Origin: DATCDE01 sp038252405
GTDB lineage: Bacteria > Actinomycetota > Actinomycetes > Prado026
DNA: 27,806 bases
Assembly (NCBI GenBank): GCA_038252405.1
Contig: JBBSAJ010000032.1
Coordinates: 1-27,806 of the forward strand
Direction of reading: 5' to 3'
In this document: positions 1 through 11,200 of the stretch, piece by piece
How positions within the stretch are numbered: the first letter of the stretch is position 1
Layout of the letters: each line of letters begins with the position of its first letter
The notes under the pieces: model-generated
What the model saw: the letters and a program-made list of their open reading frames with translations, nothing else
Told to the model about the DNA's origin: nothing
Database searches by the model: none
Translations under genes and position numbers: made by a program

Positions 1-78
1 CCGACGCCGACGCCGACGCCCACCCCGACGCCCACCCCGACGCCCACGCCGACGCCAACGCCCACCCCGACGCCCACC
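1..78 (+). repeat. Hexanucleotide-like CCSACS repeat encoding (Pro-Thr)13
   Basis: Twenty-six codons alternate Pro (mostly ccg/ccc) and Thr (acg/acc). The DNA is therefore a degenerate 6-bp tandem repeat that begins before the window. In-frame gain or loss of units would change linker length without a frameshift. Confidence 0.9.
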
Positions 79-480
79 CCGTCCGATTCCTTGGTCGCAA
101 CGGTGCCCGGGTCGTTCGGTGACCTCATCGCGGGGCAGGACGGCTGGATCGGGTTCACCCTGGCCAACAACGGCGACTCGGCGTCGCCGACCTTGAGCGC
201 CACCCTCGTGCTGCCGCCCGGCATCACGCTTCGCTCGGGCATCTCCGGGTTCGACGGCGAGCAGTCCCGGTGGACCTGCACGGCCACGGACACCGGCGCG
301 GTGTGCACCTACACGGCGCTGCCGCCGCGGCGGAGCACCACGCTGACCCTGCGGGTGTTCGCGGCCCTGGACTCAGTGGGCCGGGGCCCGGTCCAGATCA
401 CAATCGTGGGCAAGGGACTCGACCCGATCGTGGTCCCGGACAAGCGCACCGTCCTTCCGCCTCGCGGCCACGGCGGCTAG
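1..480 (+). CDS. Secreted/cell-wall protein C-terminal part with Pro-Thr linker (5' truncated)
   Basis: The reading frame is open from the first base, so the gene starts outside the window. It begins with thirteen Pro-Thr pairs, a typical extended linker of exported actinobacterial proteins. A domain of about 130 residues follows, with alternating hydrophobic strands (GWIGFTLANNGD, ATLVLPPGITL, TLTLRVFAAL). This looks like an Ig-like/DUF11-type beta-sandwich of the kind used as a surface-protein repeat. Two cysteines (WTC and AVCTY) could form a disulphide outside the cell. The protein ends in PPRGHGG with no LPXTG sorting signal or C-terminal membrane helix, so any anchor must lie upstream. 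A TTG at 91 could be read as a start, but the open frame and linker make a continuing upstream gene far more likely. The exact role is unknown. Its TAG stop shares bases with the stop of the convergent epimerase gene. Confidence 0.75.
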   Translation, partial: PTPTPTPTPTPTPTPTPTPTPTPTPTPSDSLVATVPGSFGDLIAGQDGWIGFTLANNGDSASPTLSATLVLPPGITLRSGISGFDGEQSRWTCTATDTGAVCTYTALPPRRSTTLTLRVFAALDSVGRGPVQITIVGKGLDPIVVPDKRTVLPPRGHGG

Positions 481-1478
481 CCGCGCGACGCCCAGGCCGC
501 AAGGACGAGCTGCTCCTTGACCGGGTCCAGGCCGGTCCGCTCGGGAACGGCGTACCCCGGCTCTGCTCGCAGCCAGGCCCAGGTGTCGATGACCGTGTCC
601 GCCAGCGCCCGGTAGGTGAGACCCCAGCCGGTCGCCGATGACCCGTCCACATCGAACGCGTGGGAGGTCTCGGGTCCCGGCGGCAGCCACAGCGGCAGCT
701 CGCCCCACGGCTCGACGCCGTGCTCGGCGACGAAGTCGTCGTCCACCCACGTCAGCCGGGCCTGCGGACCCGCCGCGGCGCGGCACAGCTCCAGCCAGCC
801 GCCGAAGGTGTCGCGGCCGACCGGGCCGGGCGCGACCAGCGGTCCGGGGGGTGGGTCCGGACGCGACGCCGCCATGACGAGCAGGCCAGCCAGGTCCCGG
901 ACGTCGACCGCCTGGAACGGCGCGGCGGGCCGTCCCGGGGCGAGCACCTCCCCGCCGCGGGCCATCCGCCGAAGCCACCACGGCAGCCGCCCGACGTTCT
1001 CGCGCGGGCCGAGTATCACGCCGGGTCGCACGATGACCGCCCGCTCACCGAGCACCTCGGCGACGGCCCGCTCGCAGCCCGCCTTCAGCTCCCCGTAGTG
1101 GCCGTCGTCCGGCCCGGCGTCCGGCGGGCAGGCAAAGGTGGCGGACGCCGCGTCGACGGCGCCGGCCGGCCAGCCCGGGTGGACCGACACGGTGCTCACC
1201 AGCACGTACCGGTCGACACGGGTGAACGCCCCGGCCGCCGCGAGCACGTCCCGAGGCACCTGCGGGCTGGTGTCGATGACCGCGTCCCAGGGCTCGACCT
1301 CGGCCAGTCGCCGCAGGTCGTCCGGGTCGGTGCGGTCCCCGCGGATCGCCGCGGCCCGCGGGTGGTCCGATCCGGAGAGGCCGCGGTTGAAGGTGGTGAC
1401 GTCGTGCCCCGCGGCCAGCGCCGCCTCGACGACGGCTCGGCCGAGGAAGACCGAGCCGCCGAGGACGAGCAGCCTCAT
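477..1478 (-). CDS. NAD-dependent epimerase/dehydratase-like atypical SDR
   Basis: The product is 333 residues starting MRLLVLGGSVFLG, a glycine-rich Rossmann motif (GGSVFLG, residues 8-14) typical of atypical/extended short-chain dehydrogenases that bind NAD(P). A YGELK stretch gives the YxxxK catalytic pair, preceded by a Ser-rich strand (LVSTVSVH). The start at 1478 puts the Rossmann motif at the N-terminus as usual. The frame is open further upstream, but that part overlaps coxG and is not protein-like. Only 4 bases separate its start from the coxG stop, so it is probably the last gene of the cox operon. Substrate unknown: relatives include sugar-nucleotide epimerases and CSP41-like RNA-binding proteins. 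The gene end overlaps the stop codon of the convergent gene within the shared tetranucleotide CTAG at 477-480. Confidence 0.85.
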   Translation of the reverse strand: MRLLVLGGSVFLGRAVVEAALAAGHDVTTFNRGLSGSDHPRAAAIRGDRTDPDDLRRLAEVEPWDAVIDTSPQVPRDVLAAAGAFTRVDRYVLVSTVSVHPGWPAGAVDAASATFACPPDAGPDDGHYGELKAGCERAVAEVLGERAVIVRPGVILGPRENVGRLPWWLRRMARGGEVLAPGRPAAPFQAVDVRDLAGLLVMAASRPDPPPGPLVAPGPVGRDTFGGWLELCRAAAGPQARLTWVDDDFVAEHGVEPWGELPLWLPPGPETSHAFDVDGSSATGWGLTYRALADTVIDTWAWLRAEPGYAVPERTGLDPVKEQLVLAAWASRG

Positions 1479-1482
1479 CGCG

Positions 1483-2148
1483 CTAGTGGCCGCGTCGCCG
1501 TACCAGCCGCCACACCAGGAAGATGGCGAGCAGCGCGCCGACCAGCGGCAGCACCCGCTTGAGCACCGGGGCGCCGGCCGTCTCCAGCAGGTCGATGGCC
1601 TCCGCCGACGGCCTCGGCGGGGGCACCGCCGCGAGCTTGGGGGCGCCACCCTCGGCGGCGGCCTCGCCGGGCGCTGCCACGGTGGGTGCAGCGACGCCGG
1701 CCCGTCCAGCGTGGATCTGCGCCTCGAGGCAGTCGGTGAACTGGCCCAGGATCTTGTTCCCCACCTCGACCATGACCCCGCGGCCGAACTGCGCAGGCCG
1801 GCCGGTGATGTCCAGGTCGGTCACCACGTCGACCTGGGTCGAGTCGCCCTGATCGTGCAGCTGGGTGTGGATCGTGGCCTTCACCGTGCCACTGCCTCGT
1901 GACTCCCGTCCGCTGGCCGAGATCACCGCTCGTCCAGCCTCCTTGTCGGCCACCTCGAAGTGTGCCTTGCCGGCGTAGGTGACCTGGATGGGCCCGACCT
2001 TCACCTTCACCCGGCCGGCGAACTCGTCGCCGTCGACGGAGTCCAGCGTCGCGCCCGGCATGCACGGGGCGATCTGCTCCACGTTCATGAGCACGTCCCA
2101 CGCCTGGTCGCGCGGGACGGGAACGGTGAACTGGTGCTCGAGCTGCAT
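1483..2148 (-). CDS. coxG: CoxG-like SRPBCC-domain membrane-anchored protein
   Basis: The protein is 221 residues. Residues 1 to about 145 match the CO-dehydrogenase subunit G (CoxG/DUF1009-like SRPBCC) pattern: an N-terminal FTVPVPRDQAWDVLMNVE strand-helix, then APCMPGA, and later FGRGVMVEVGNKILGQF. An Ala/Pro-rich linker follows. A single C-terminal membrane helix (about residues 200-216, LPLVGALLAIFLVWRLV) ends in a basic RRRGH tail. CoxG proteins are known to recruit CO dehydrogenase to the cytoplasmic membrane, and recent work suggests quinone delivery. The C-terminal helix fits an anchoring role, with the SRPBCC domain in the cytoplasm. It lies downstream of coxM but is separated from it by 81 bases holding a strong stem-loop, so its expression may be set separately from coxSLM. 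Confidence 0.85.
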   Translation of the reverse strand: MQLEHQFTVPVPRDQAWDVLMNVEQIAPCMPGATLDSVDGDEFAGRVKVKVGPIQVTYAGKAHFEVADKEAGRAVISASGRESRGSGTVKATIHTQLHDQGDSTQVDVVTDLDITGRPAQFGRGVMVEVGNKILGQFTDCLEAQIHAGRAGVAAPTVAAPGEAAAEGGAPKLAAVPPPRPSAEAIDLLETAGAPVLKRVLPLVGALLAIFLVWRLVRRRGH

Positions 2149-2170
2149 CGAGGAGCCCCTTCGGCTGAGG

Positions 2171-2215
2171 GCGCCGGGCGTGCGGCCCGAAGGGGACGGG
2201 TCGCACGCCCGGCGC
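2171..2215 (-). terminator. 19-bp intra-operon stem-loop between coxM and coxG
   Basis: GCGCCGGGCGTGCG at 2171-2184 is perfectly complementary to 2202-2215. The pairing continues inward through one G-T wobble and four more pairs (CCCG/CGGG), giving a 19-bp stem with a 7-nt loop. There is no T-tract on either side. It could be a Rho-independent-like attenuator, a transcript-processing site or an mRNA 3'-end stabiliser. As it lies inside a same-strand operon, partial termination after coxM would lower coxG expression. Confidence 0.65.
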
Positions 2216-2229
2216 GGCTGGTTGCTGGT

Positions 2230-3087
2230 TCAGATCCCTGCGGCCGCCCCCACGGCCCGACGGGTCAGCACTCGGGCGAGATGTTCACGGTAGTCCGCGG
2301 CCGCGTGCAGGTCACTGGTCGGGCTGGTGCCCTCGGCCGCGTGCGCCGCCGCTGCGGCGACCGCCTCGGCGGTGGCGTTCGCCCCGGCCAGCGCCGCCTC
2401 CGTGGCGGCCGCCCGCACCGGGGTGGAGCCCATGTTGGTGAGCCCGACCCGGGCCTCCTCGATCGTCCCGTTGGACCGCTTGACCAGCGCCGCGACACCG
2501 ACCAGTGCCCAAGCCTGCGCCGTCCGCTGGAACTTCTCGTAGTGGAAGCCCCAGCCGGCCCCGAGCTTAGGCACCCGGACCTCGACCAGAACCTCGTCGG
2601 GCGCCATCGAGCTCTGCAGGTAGTCGACGAAGAAGTCGGCCGTGTCGATCGTCCGACGACCACCCGGGCCGGCGACCACCAGCTGGACGCCATAGGCCAG
2701 CGCCACTGCGGGCAGGTCACCCGCCGGATCGGCGTGGGCCAGCGACCCGCCGAAGGTGCCACGGTGCCGGACCGCCGGGTCGGCCACCGTCGCGGTGGCG
2801 GCGGCGAGCAGACCCGTGTGCTCGCCGACCAGCGCATCGGTGAGCACCTGGTGGTGCGTGGTCATCGCCCCGATGACCAGCGCATCGCCGTCGTCCCTGA
2901 TCCCGCGCATCTCCGCGATCCGGCCGACGTCGACCAGCAGGGACGGATAGGCCATCCGCAGCCGCAGCAGCGGCAAGAACGACTGGCCGCCCCCCAGGAC
3001 CTTTGCGTCCTCGCCGCCTCCGGCGAGCGCGGCCACGGCGTCCTCGACGCTGCTCGGCCGGACGTAGTCGAAGCCAGCGGGGATCAT
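2230..3087 (-). CDS. coxM: FAD-binding medium subunit of CO dehydrogenase/molybdenum hydroxylase
   Basis: The product has 285 residues, the usual size for CoxM/CutM. FAD-binding motifs of the vanillyl-alcohol-oxidase/PCMH superfamily are visible: GGGQS at residues 32-36 (usual AGGHS) and TFGGSLAHADPAGD from residue 111 (usual TIGGN/S). The role is electron transfer from the iron-sulphur subunit to an acceptor through FAD. The start ATG at 3085-3087 overlaps the coxL TGA stop in ATGA, the usual sign of translational coupling, and places PAGFDYVRP at the N-terminus as in relatives. It is the third gene of the S-L-M order found in form II clusters. The protein should be cytoplasmic, in an (SLM)2 complex. 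Confidence 0.93.
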   Translation of the reverse strand: MIPAGFDYVRPSSVEDAVAALAGGGEDAKVLGGGQSFLPLLRLRMAYPSLLVDVGRIAEMRGIRDDGDALVIGAMTTHHQVLTDALVGEHTGLLAAATATVADPAVRHRGTFGGSLAHADPAGDLPAVALAYGVQLVVAGPGGRRTIDTADFFVDYLQSSMAPDEVLVEVRVPKLGAGWGFHYEKFQRTAQAWALVGVAALVKRSNGTIEEARVGLTNMGSTPVRAAATEAALAGANATAEAVAAAAAHAAEGTSPTSDLHAAADYREHLARVLTRRAVGAAAGI

Positions 3088-5449
3088 GCCGCACCTCCGT
3101 TGGCCGTCTGGATGGCTCTCCACACCCGGTGCGGCGAGCAGGGCATCTGGACGTCGGTGACCCCCAGGGGGCGCAGCGCATCGACGACGGCGTTAACCAC
3201 GGCAGGGGTGGAAGCGATCGCCCCCGCCTCCCCGACGCCCTTGACCCCCAACGGGTTGGTGGTGGCCGGGGTGACGGTCCGGTCGGTGGTGAACCACGGC
3301 AGGTCGGCCGCGGACGGCACCAGGTAGTCGACCATCGTCCCGGTGACCAGGTTCCCGGACTCGTCGTAGACGGCCTCCTCGAACAGGGCCTGGGCGATGC
3401 CCTGCGCCAACCCGCCGTGCACCTGGCCCTCGACGATCATCGGGTTCACGACGTTGCCGATGTCGTCGACGCAGGTGTAGTTGCGGATGCGGGTGGCGCC
3501 GGTCTCGGTGTCGACCTCGACCGCGCACAGGTGGGTCCCGTGCGGGTAGGAGAACGTGTCCGGGTCGACCGTCGAGTCGGCCATGAGCGTCGGCTCGACG
3601 CCGTCCGGCAGGTTGTGCGCCGTGAACGCCTCGAAGGCGACCGCCTGGATGGTCGTCTCCGCGCCGGGTGTGCCCTTCACCCGGAACGTGCCGCCGGTGA
3701 ACTCCAGGTCGCCCGGGTCGCACTCGAGCTGGTGCGCCGCGATCAGCCGGGCCTTGTCGACGACCCGCTCGGCCGCCCGGAGCACCGCGATGCCCCCGAC
3801 CGCGAGGGACCGCGAGCCGTAGGTGTCCATGCCGTTGGGCGATGACCGGGTGTCGCCGTGGATGACCTGGATGTCCTCGAACGGCACCCCGAGGGCATCC
3901 GCGGCGATCTGGCTCCACGCGGTGACGTGCCCCTGCCCGTGCGGGCTGCTGCCGGTGACGACCTCGACCTTGCCGGTGGGCAGCACCCGGACCGTGGCCT
4001 GCTCCCAGCCGCCCGCCACGTAGTTCAGCGCGGACAGGATCCGGGACGGCGCCAGCCCGCACATCTCGGTGAACGTCGAGATGCCGATGCCCAGCTGGAC
4101 CGGGTCGTTGCGGTCCCGCCGCTCCTGCTGCTCCCGGCGCAGCCCGTCGTAGTCGAACAGCTCTTTGGCCCGGGCGGTCGCGGCCTCGTAGTTGCCCGAG
4201 TCGTACTCCAGCCCCGCGATGGTGGTGTAGGGGAACTCCTCATGCTTGATCCAGTTCTTCTCGCGCAGCTCGAGCGGCTCCATGCCCAGCTCGGCCGCGA
4301 GCTCGTCCATGATCCGCTCGAGGGCGAAGGTCGCCTCGGGGCGCCCGGCACCGCGGTAGGCGTCGGTCGGGGTCTTGGTCGTGAACACCCCGGTGGCGCC
4401 GAAGTGGTAGCCCTCCATCTTGTAGATCCCGTTGTACATGAACGCCCCGAGCAGCGGCGTCCCCGGCGTGATGATCTGCAGGTAGGCGCCCATGTCCGCC
4501 TTGATGTCGGCCTTGATCCCCAGCAGCGTGCCGTCCCGCAGGGCCGCCGCCTCGATGTCCTGGATCTGGTCGCGGCCGTGGATCGTCGAGACGTACCCCT
4601 CGCTGCGCGACTCGGTCCACTTGACCGGACGGCCCAGCCGGCCGGCGACCAGCGCCGCGATGGCCTCCTCGCGGTAGAACTCCAGCTTCGAGCCGAAGCC
4701 GCCACCGACATCCGGGGCGATCACCCGGATCTGCTGCTCGGGGATGCCCGTGGACAGGGCCAGCAGCACCCGCACGATGTGCGGCACCTGGGTGGCCGAC
4801 CACAGGGTGATCTCGCCGCTCGCGCCCATCGGGGAGCACACCACCGAGCGGGGCTCCATGGCGGTGGGGATCAGCCGCTGCTGGATGAACCGGCGCTTGA
4901 CGATGACCTCGGCCTTGGCCGCCGCCGCCGCATAGTCGCCGCCGGTGAACTCCCAGTAGTAGCACTTGTTGGTGCCCTTGTCGGCATGCACGAGCGGCGA
5001 ACCGTCGGCCAGCGCGGCCTCCATGTCGACGACGGCGGGCAGCGGCTCGTACTCGACGTCCACGGCCTCGAGGGCGTCCACCGCGTGGGCGTTCGAGTCG
5101 GCCACGACGACCGCGACCACGTCACCGGCGTAGCGCACCTCGTCGGTGGCGACGATCGGGTAGGCGGGGGCGACCATGTCCGGCGTCACCGGCCACACGC
5201 ACGGGATCGACACGGAGCCGAGGTCGGCACCGGTGTAGACGGCGACCACGCCCGGCCGGGCCAGCGCGGCCGAGCCGTCCACCCGGGTGACCTTGGCGTG
5301 CGCCATCGGGCTGCGCAGCATGGCCATGTGCAACATCCCGGGCAGCTGCAGGTTGTCGGTCCAGCTGGTCTGCCCGGTGAGCAGGTGCGCGTCCTCCTTG
5401 CGGCGCAGCGGCGCTCCGACCGCCTTGGCGCCGGCCTCGATCGTGTCGG

Positions 5450-5453
<4 letters not shown>
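3084..5453 (-). CDS. coxL: Molybdopterin large subunit, form II CO-dehydrogenase type
   Basis: The product has 789 residues (family about 780-810) and belongs to the xanthine dehydrogenase/aldehyde oxidase molybdopterin family. Visible motifs are DVGGGFGSK (about residues 248-256), AYRGAGR (365-371, bases 4341-4361), GQGHVTAWSQIAADALG, and the catalytic-glutamate loop GVGEAGAI (Glu742). True form I CO dehydrogenases carry AYXCSFR with a Cu-bound cysteine. AYRGAGR marks form II, whose substrate is less certain (CO at low activity, or another small carbonyl/N-heterocycle). The GTG start at 5451-5453 overlaps the coxS TGA stop (GTGA), so the long in-frame extension into coxS is not coding. No coxD, coxE or coxF maturation gene is in this window. 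Confidence 0.93.
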
Positions 5454-5926
<473 letters not shown>

Positions 5927-6026
5927 CAATGCTCCTTGGGACAGGCCGGTCGAGAGCTGGCTCACGGGTGCGGCGCACCTCGGCCCGGGGTGCCTCGTGG
6001 GCGGACGGACCGAGAGGGTCGTACGA

Positions 6027-6042
6027 CGTGATGCTCGTCACA
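6027..6042 (-). promoter_or_regulatory. CRP/GlxR-like operator upstream of coxS
   Basis: On the minus strand the sequence reads TGTGACGAGCATCACG, matching the CRP-family consensus TGTGA-N6-TCACA at 9 of 10 arm positions. It sits about 100 bases upstream of the coxS start, a normal activator position, in the 185-base gap between coxS and the next gene. CRP-family control of carbon-starvation genes is known in actinobacteria. That this copy is functional is inference. Confidence 0.5.
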
Positions 6043-6111
6043 CTAGGGGCGGTGTCGGGGGTCTGCCACCCCACCGGGGGAGTTGGTCGACCGGATCCGA
6101 CGTCCGACGCG

Positions 6112-6867
6112 CTAGCGGTCCGAGCGCGTCGCCCTGGCCACCAGTCGGCGCGGGGCGTGCCGGGCCAGCCCGGCCAGCAGCCGGTACTGGCGCCCGGGGA
6201 CGACGACGGTCCGGCGGGTGCCCAGGGCGGCCAGCGCGGCCCGGACCACCTGGTCGGCGTCCAGCCACATCCAGTCGGGGACCCTGCTCATGTCCATCCC
6301 GGCCCGGGCGTGGAACTCGGTGCGGGTGAACCCGGGGGCGACCGCGACGACCCGGACGCCGCTGCCGGCCAGCTCGGCATCCAGCCCCTCGCTGAAGGCG
6401 GTCACCCAGGCCTTGGCGGCGGAGTAGGTCCCGGTCGGCATCCAGGCCGCGACCGAGGACACGTTGACGATGCCGCCGTGCCGCCGCTCGACCATGCCGC
6501 CCACCGCAGCGTGGCTCAGCCGCAGGACCGCGCGCACCAGAACGTCGAGCTGCCGCTCCTCGTCGGCCAGCTGCCCCCGGCTGAAGCGGTGCCCGGTGCC
6601 GAACCCGGCGTTGTTGACCAGCAGGTCCACCGGCTGGTCCCGGTCTCCAAGTCGCGCCTCGACCCGGGCGCACGGGTCCCGGTCGGCCAGGTCGGCCGGG
6701 AGCACCTCGACGGCGCCGCCGAAGCGGTGTCTCAGGTCGGCCGCGGTGGCCTCGAGGCGGTCCTCGTCCCGCGCCACCAGGACGAGGTCGTGGCCCTGGG
6801 CGGCCAGCCGGCGGGCGAACTCGGCGCCGATTCCGGCCGTCGCGCCGGTGATGAGTGCAGTGGGCAT
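6112..6867 (-). CDS. Short-chain dehydrogenase/reductase (classical SDR)
   Basis: The product has 251 residues with all classical SDR landmarks: the cofactor motif TGATAGIG (7-14), NNAG (85-88), the catalytic Ser in VNVSSVA (about 137-138), and Tyr148-x3-Lys152. Arg33 (VARDEDRLE) after strand beta-2 favours NADP(H). The C-terminal region resembles the SDR group annotated YqjQ/DltE-like ('SDR family NAD(P)-dependent oxidoreductase' with a YRLLAGLARHAPRRL-type tail). Substrate cannot be told. The start is the only ATG that puts the TGxxxGIG motif at the N-terminus. The base just before it is the end of a 24-bp palindrome, and the only Shine-Dalgarno-like AGG lies inside that palindrome. Divergent from the aminotransferase gene. 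Confidence 0.92.
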   Translation of the reverse strand: MPTALITGATAGIGAEFARRLAAQGHDLVLVARDEDRLEATAADLRHRFGGAVEVLPADLADRDPCARVEARLGDRDQPVDLLVNNAGFGTGHRFSRGQLADEERQLDVLVRAVLRLSHAAVGGMVERRHGGIVNVSSVAAWMPTGTYSAAKAWVTAFSEGLDAELAGSGVRVVAVAPGFTRTEFHARAGMDMSRVPDWMWLDADQVVRAALAALGTRRTVVVPGRQYRLLAGLARHAPRRLVARATRSDR

Positions 6868-6925
6868 GCCATACCTGTCAGGGTGAGGACGGGCTATACG
6901 TCGTCCTCACCCTGACAGGTATGGC
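6868..6925. repeat. 24-bp perfect palindrome, copy 1 of a dispersed 42-nt element
   Basis: Arms 6868-6891 and 6902-6925 are exact reverse complements separated by 10 bases. The core, TGTCAGGGTGAGGACG-N10-CGTCCTCACCCTGACA (6876-6917), recurs exactly at 17328-17369 with the same 10-base centre length. Here it sits between two divergent genes. It touches the start codon of the SDR gene on one side and lies 30 bases before the aminotransferase gene on the other, so a simple 3' terminator role does not fit. Confidence 0.9.
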
Positions 6926-6954
6926 CTGCCCACGGGGACGAAGGGGAGGCACGG

Positions 6955-8154
6955 ATGCGAAGCGGCGAGTGGAGCCTGCGGCTGGCCGGGCTGGGGACGA
7001 CGATCTTCCAGGAGATGAGCGCGCTGGCCACCGCGACCGGCTCGATCAACCTCGGCCAGGGCTTCCCGGACACCGACGGGCCGGTCGAGGTGGCCGACGC
7101 CGCCGTCCAGGCGATCCGCGGCGGACGCAACCAGTACGCCCCCGGGCCGGGCGTCCCCGAGCTGCGCGCGGCCGTCGCCGAGCACCAGCGCCGCTGGTAC
7201 GGCCTCAGCTACGACCCGGACACCGAGGTGGCGGTCACGACCGGCGCGACCGAGGCGATCGCGGCGGCGCTGCTGGGCCTGGTGGACCCGGGCGACGAGG
7301 TGGTCGCGCTCGAGCCGTACTACGACTCCTACGCCGCGAGCATCGCGTTCGCCGGCGGTGTCCGGGTGCCGGTGACGCTGCGGCCGCCGCTGTTCGCCCT
7401 GGACGTCGACGCGCTGCGCCGAGCGATCACGCCACGGACCCGGCTGATCCTGCTGAACACCCCGCACAACCCGACCGGCGCGGTGCTGTCACGCAAGGAG
7501 CTGTCCGCGGTCGCGAGCCTGGCCGTCGAGCACGACCTCGCCGTCGTCAGCGACGAGGTCTACGAGCACATGGCCTACGAGGACGACCGGCCGCACCTGC
7601 CGATCGCCACCCTGCCCGGGATGCGCGAGCGGACGCTGACCATCAGCTCGGCCGGCAAGACGTTCTCGTTCACCGGCTGGAAGGTCGGCTGGGCCACCGG
7701 TCCGCAGCACCTGGTCGGCGCGATGCTAGGCGTCAAGCAGTTCCTCACCTACACCAGCGGCGCGCCGTTCCAGCCCGCCGTCGCGGTGGGGCTGGGCCTG
7801 CCGGACGCGTACTTCCAGGGGCTGCGGGACGACCTGCGGGCCAAGCGCGACCTGCTGTGCGCCGGGCTGGCCGACCTCGGCTTGGAGGTCTTCGTGCCGC
7901 GGGGGACCTACTTCGTCACGACCGACGTCCGCCCGCTCGGGTGGGACGACGGGATGGCCTTCTGCCGGGCGCTCCCCGAGCTGGCCGGGGTGGTGGCGAT
8001 CCCACACCAGGTGTTCTACGACGATGTGGACGCCGGCCGCCCGCTGGTCCGGTGGGCCTTCTGCAAGCAGCCCGCCGTCCTGCATGAGGCCCTCTCCCGC
8101 ATGAAGGTGCCCTTCAGTAGCCGTGGCCGAACAGACCCACCCTTCACTGGCTGA
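6955..8154 (+). CDS. PLP-dependent class I/II aminotransferase (DapC/kynurenine-transaminase-like)
   Basis: The product has 399 residues with fold-type I aminotransferase features: GGRNQYAPGPGVPELR, the NPTG motif (172-175), Asp200 and Tyr203 contacting PLP, and the Schiff-base lysine Lys235 in SSAGKTFSFTGWKVGW. The sequence resembles the actinobacterial group that includes N-succinyldiaminopimelate aminotransferase DapC (Rv0858c type) and kynurenine-oxoglutarate transaminases, so a role in lysine/diaminopimelate synthesis is likely but not proven. GGGGAGG lies five bases before the ATG. The last about 18 residues (from RMKVPF) are encoded inside the left half of a large inverted repeat and look like an extension acquired from it. 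Confidence 0.9.
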   Translation: MRSGEWSLRLAGLGTTIFQEMSALATATGSINLGQGFPDTDGPVEVADAAVQAIRGGRNQYAPGPGVPELRAAVAEHQRRWYGLSYDPDTEVAVTTGATEAIAAALLGLVDPGDEVVALEPYYDSYAASIAFAGGVRVPVTLRPPLFALDVDALRRAITPRTRLILLNTPHNPTGAVLSRKELSAVASLAVEHDLAVVSDEVYEHMAYEDDRPHLPIATLPGMRERTLTISSAGKTFSFTGWKVGWATGPQHLVGAMLGVKQFLTYTSGAPFQPAVAVGLGLPDAYFQGLRDDLRAKRDLLCAGLADLGLEVFVPRGTYFVTTDVRPLGWDDGMAFCRALPELAGVVAIPHQVFYDDVDAGRPLVRWAFCKQPAVLHEALSRMKVPFSSRGRTDPPFTG

Positions 8155-8221
8155 CTCGGGCACGGGCGGCGGTGCGGCATGAAGGGTGGGCTTGTGCGGA
8201 GGTGCGCACAGAAGGGCACCT

Positions 8222-8229
<8 letters not shown>
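8097..8229. repeat. 133-nt nested inverted repeat spanning the aminotransferase/clpB gene ends
   Basis: The outer arms 8097-8115 and 8211-8229 are 19-bp perfect complements (core GCATGAAGGTGCCCTTC). The inner arms 8136-8146 and 8180-8190 are 11-bp perfect complements (CCCACCCTTCA). The two connecting segments are equal in length (20 bases each) and about half complementary, as if one long palindrome has decayed. The left half encodes the aminotransferase C-terminus and the right half contains the clpB stop codon. It can act as a bidirectional terminator for these convergent genes. Confidence 0.85.
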
Positions 8230-10807
<2,578 letters not shown>

Positions 10808-10840
10808 GGGGGCTTCCCGGCGGTCAGATGCCTGGATGGG

Positions 10841-11200
10841 TCAGGGACGGCGGTTGGGACGCCACACGACGAGGGCGCCGCTGCGGCGCTCGGACTCGAG
10901 CTCGGTCAGCCGCCGCCGCAGCCGGCCGACCTCCTGCTCGAGGTCGAGGATGTACTTGATGCCGGCCAGGTTCACGCCCTGGTTGGACAGCTCCTGCACC
11001 TCGCGGAGCAGCGCGATGTCGCGCGCGGAGTAGCGCCGCCCGCCCCCCGGCGTCCGCTCGGGGGAGACCAGGCCGAGCCGGTCGTAGGTGCGCAGGGTCT
11101 GCGCGTGCAGCCCGGCCAGCTGGGCGGCCACGCTGATCACGTAGACCGGGCTGTCGGCGGACGGCTCGAAGCCGCGGGCGTCCCGGGAAGCGGTGCTCAT
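10841..11200 (-). CDS. hspR: Heat-shock repressor HspR (MerR family)
   Basis: The product has 119 residues with a MerR-type winged helix: VYVISVAAQLAGLHAQTLRTYDRLGLVSPERTPGGGRRYSARDIALLREVQEL (about 18-72), a short coiled coil (LEQEVGRLRRRLTELESE), and a basic tail. HspR binds HAIR sequences and represses the dnaK operon, with DnaK as co-repressor in Streptomyces. Its ATG overlaps the dnaJ TGA stop in ATGA, so it is translationally coupled. A HAIR operator is present at 14945-14965 upstream of dnaK, giving an autoregulatory loop. Confidence 0.96.
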   Translation of the reverse strand: MSTASRDARGFEPSADSPVYVISVAAQLAGLHAQTLRTYDRLGLVSPERTPGGGRRYSARDIALLREVQELSNQGVNLAGIKYILDLEQEVGRLRRRLTELESERRSGALVVWRPNRRP

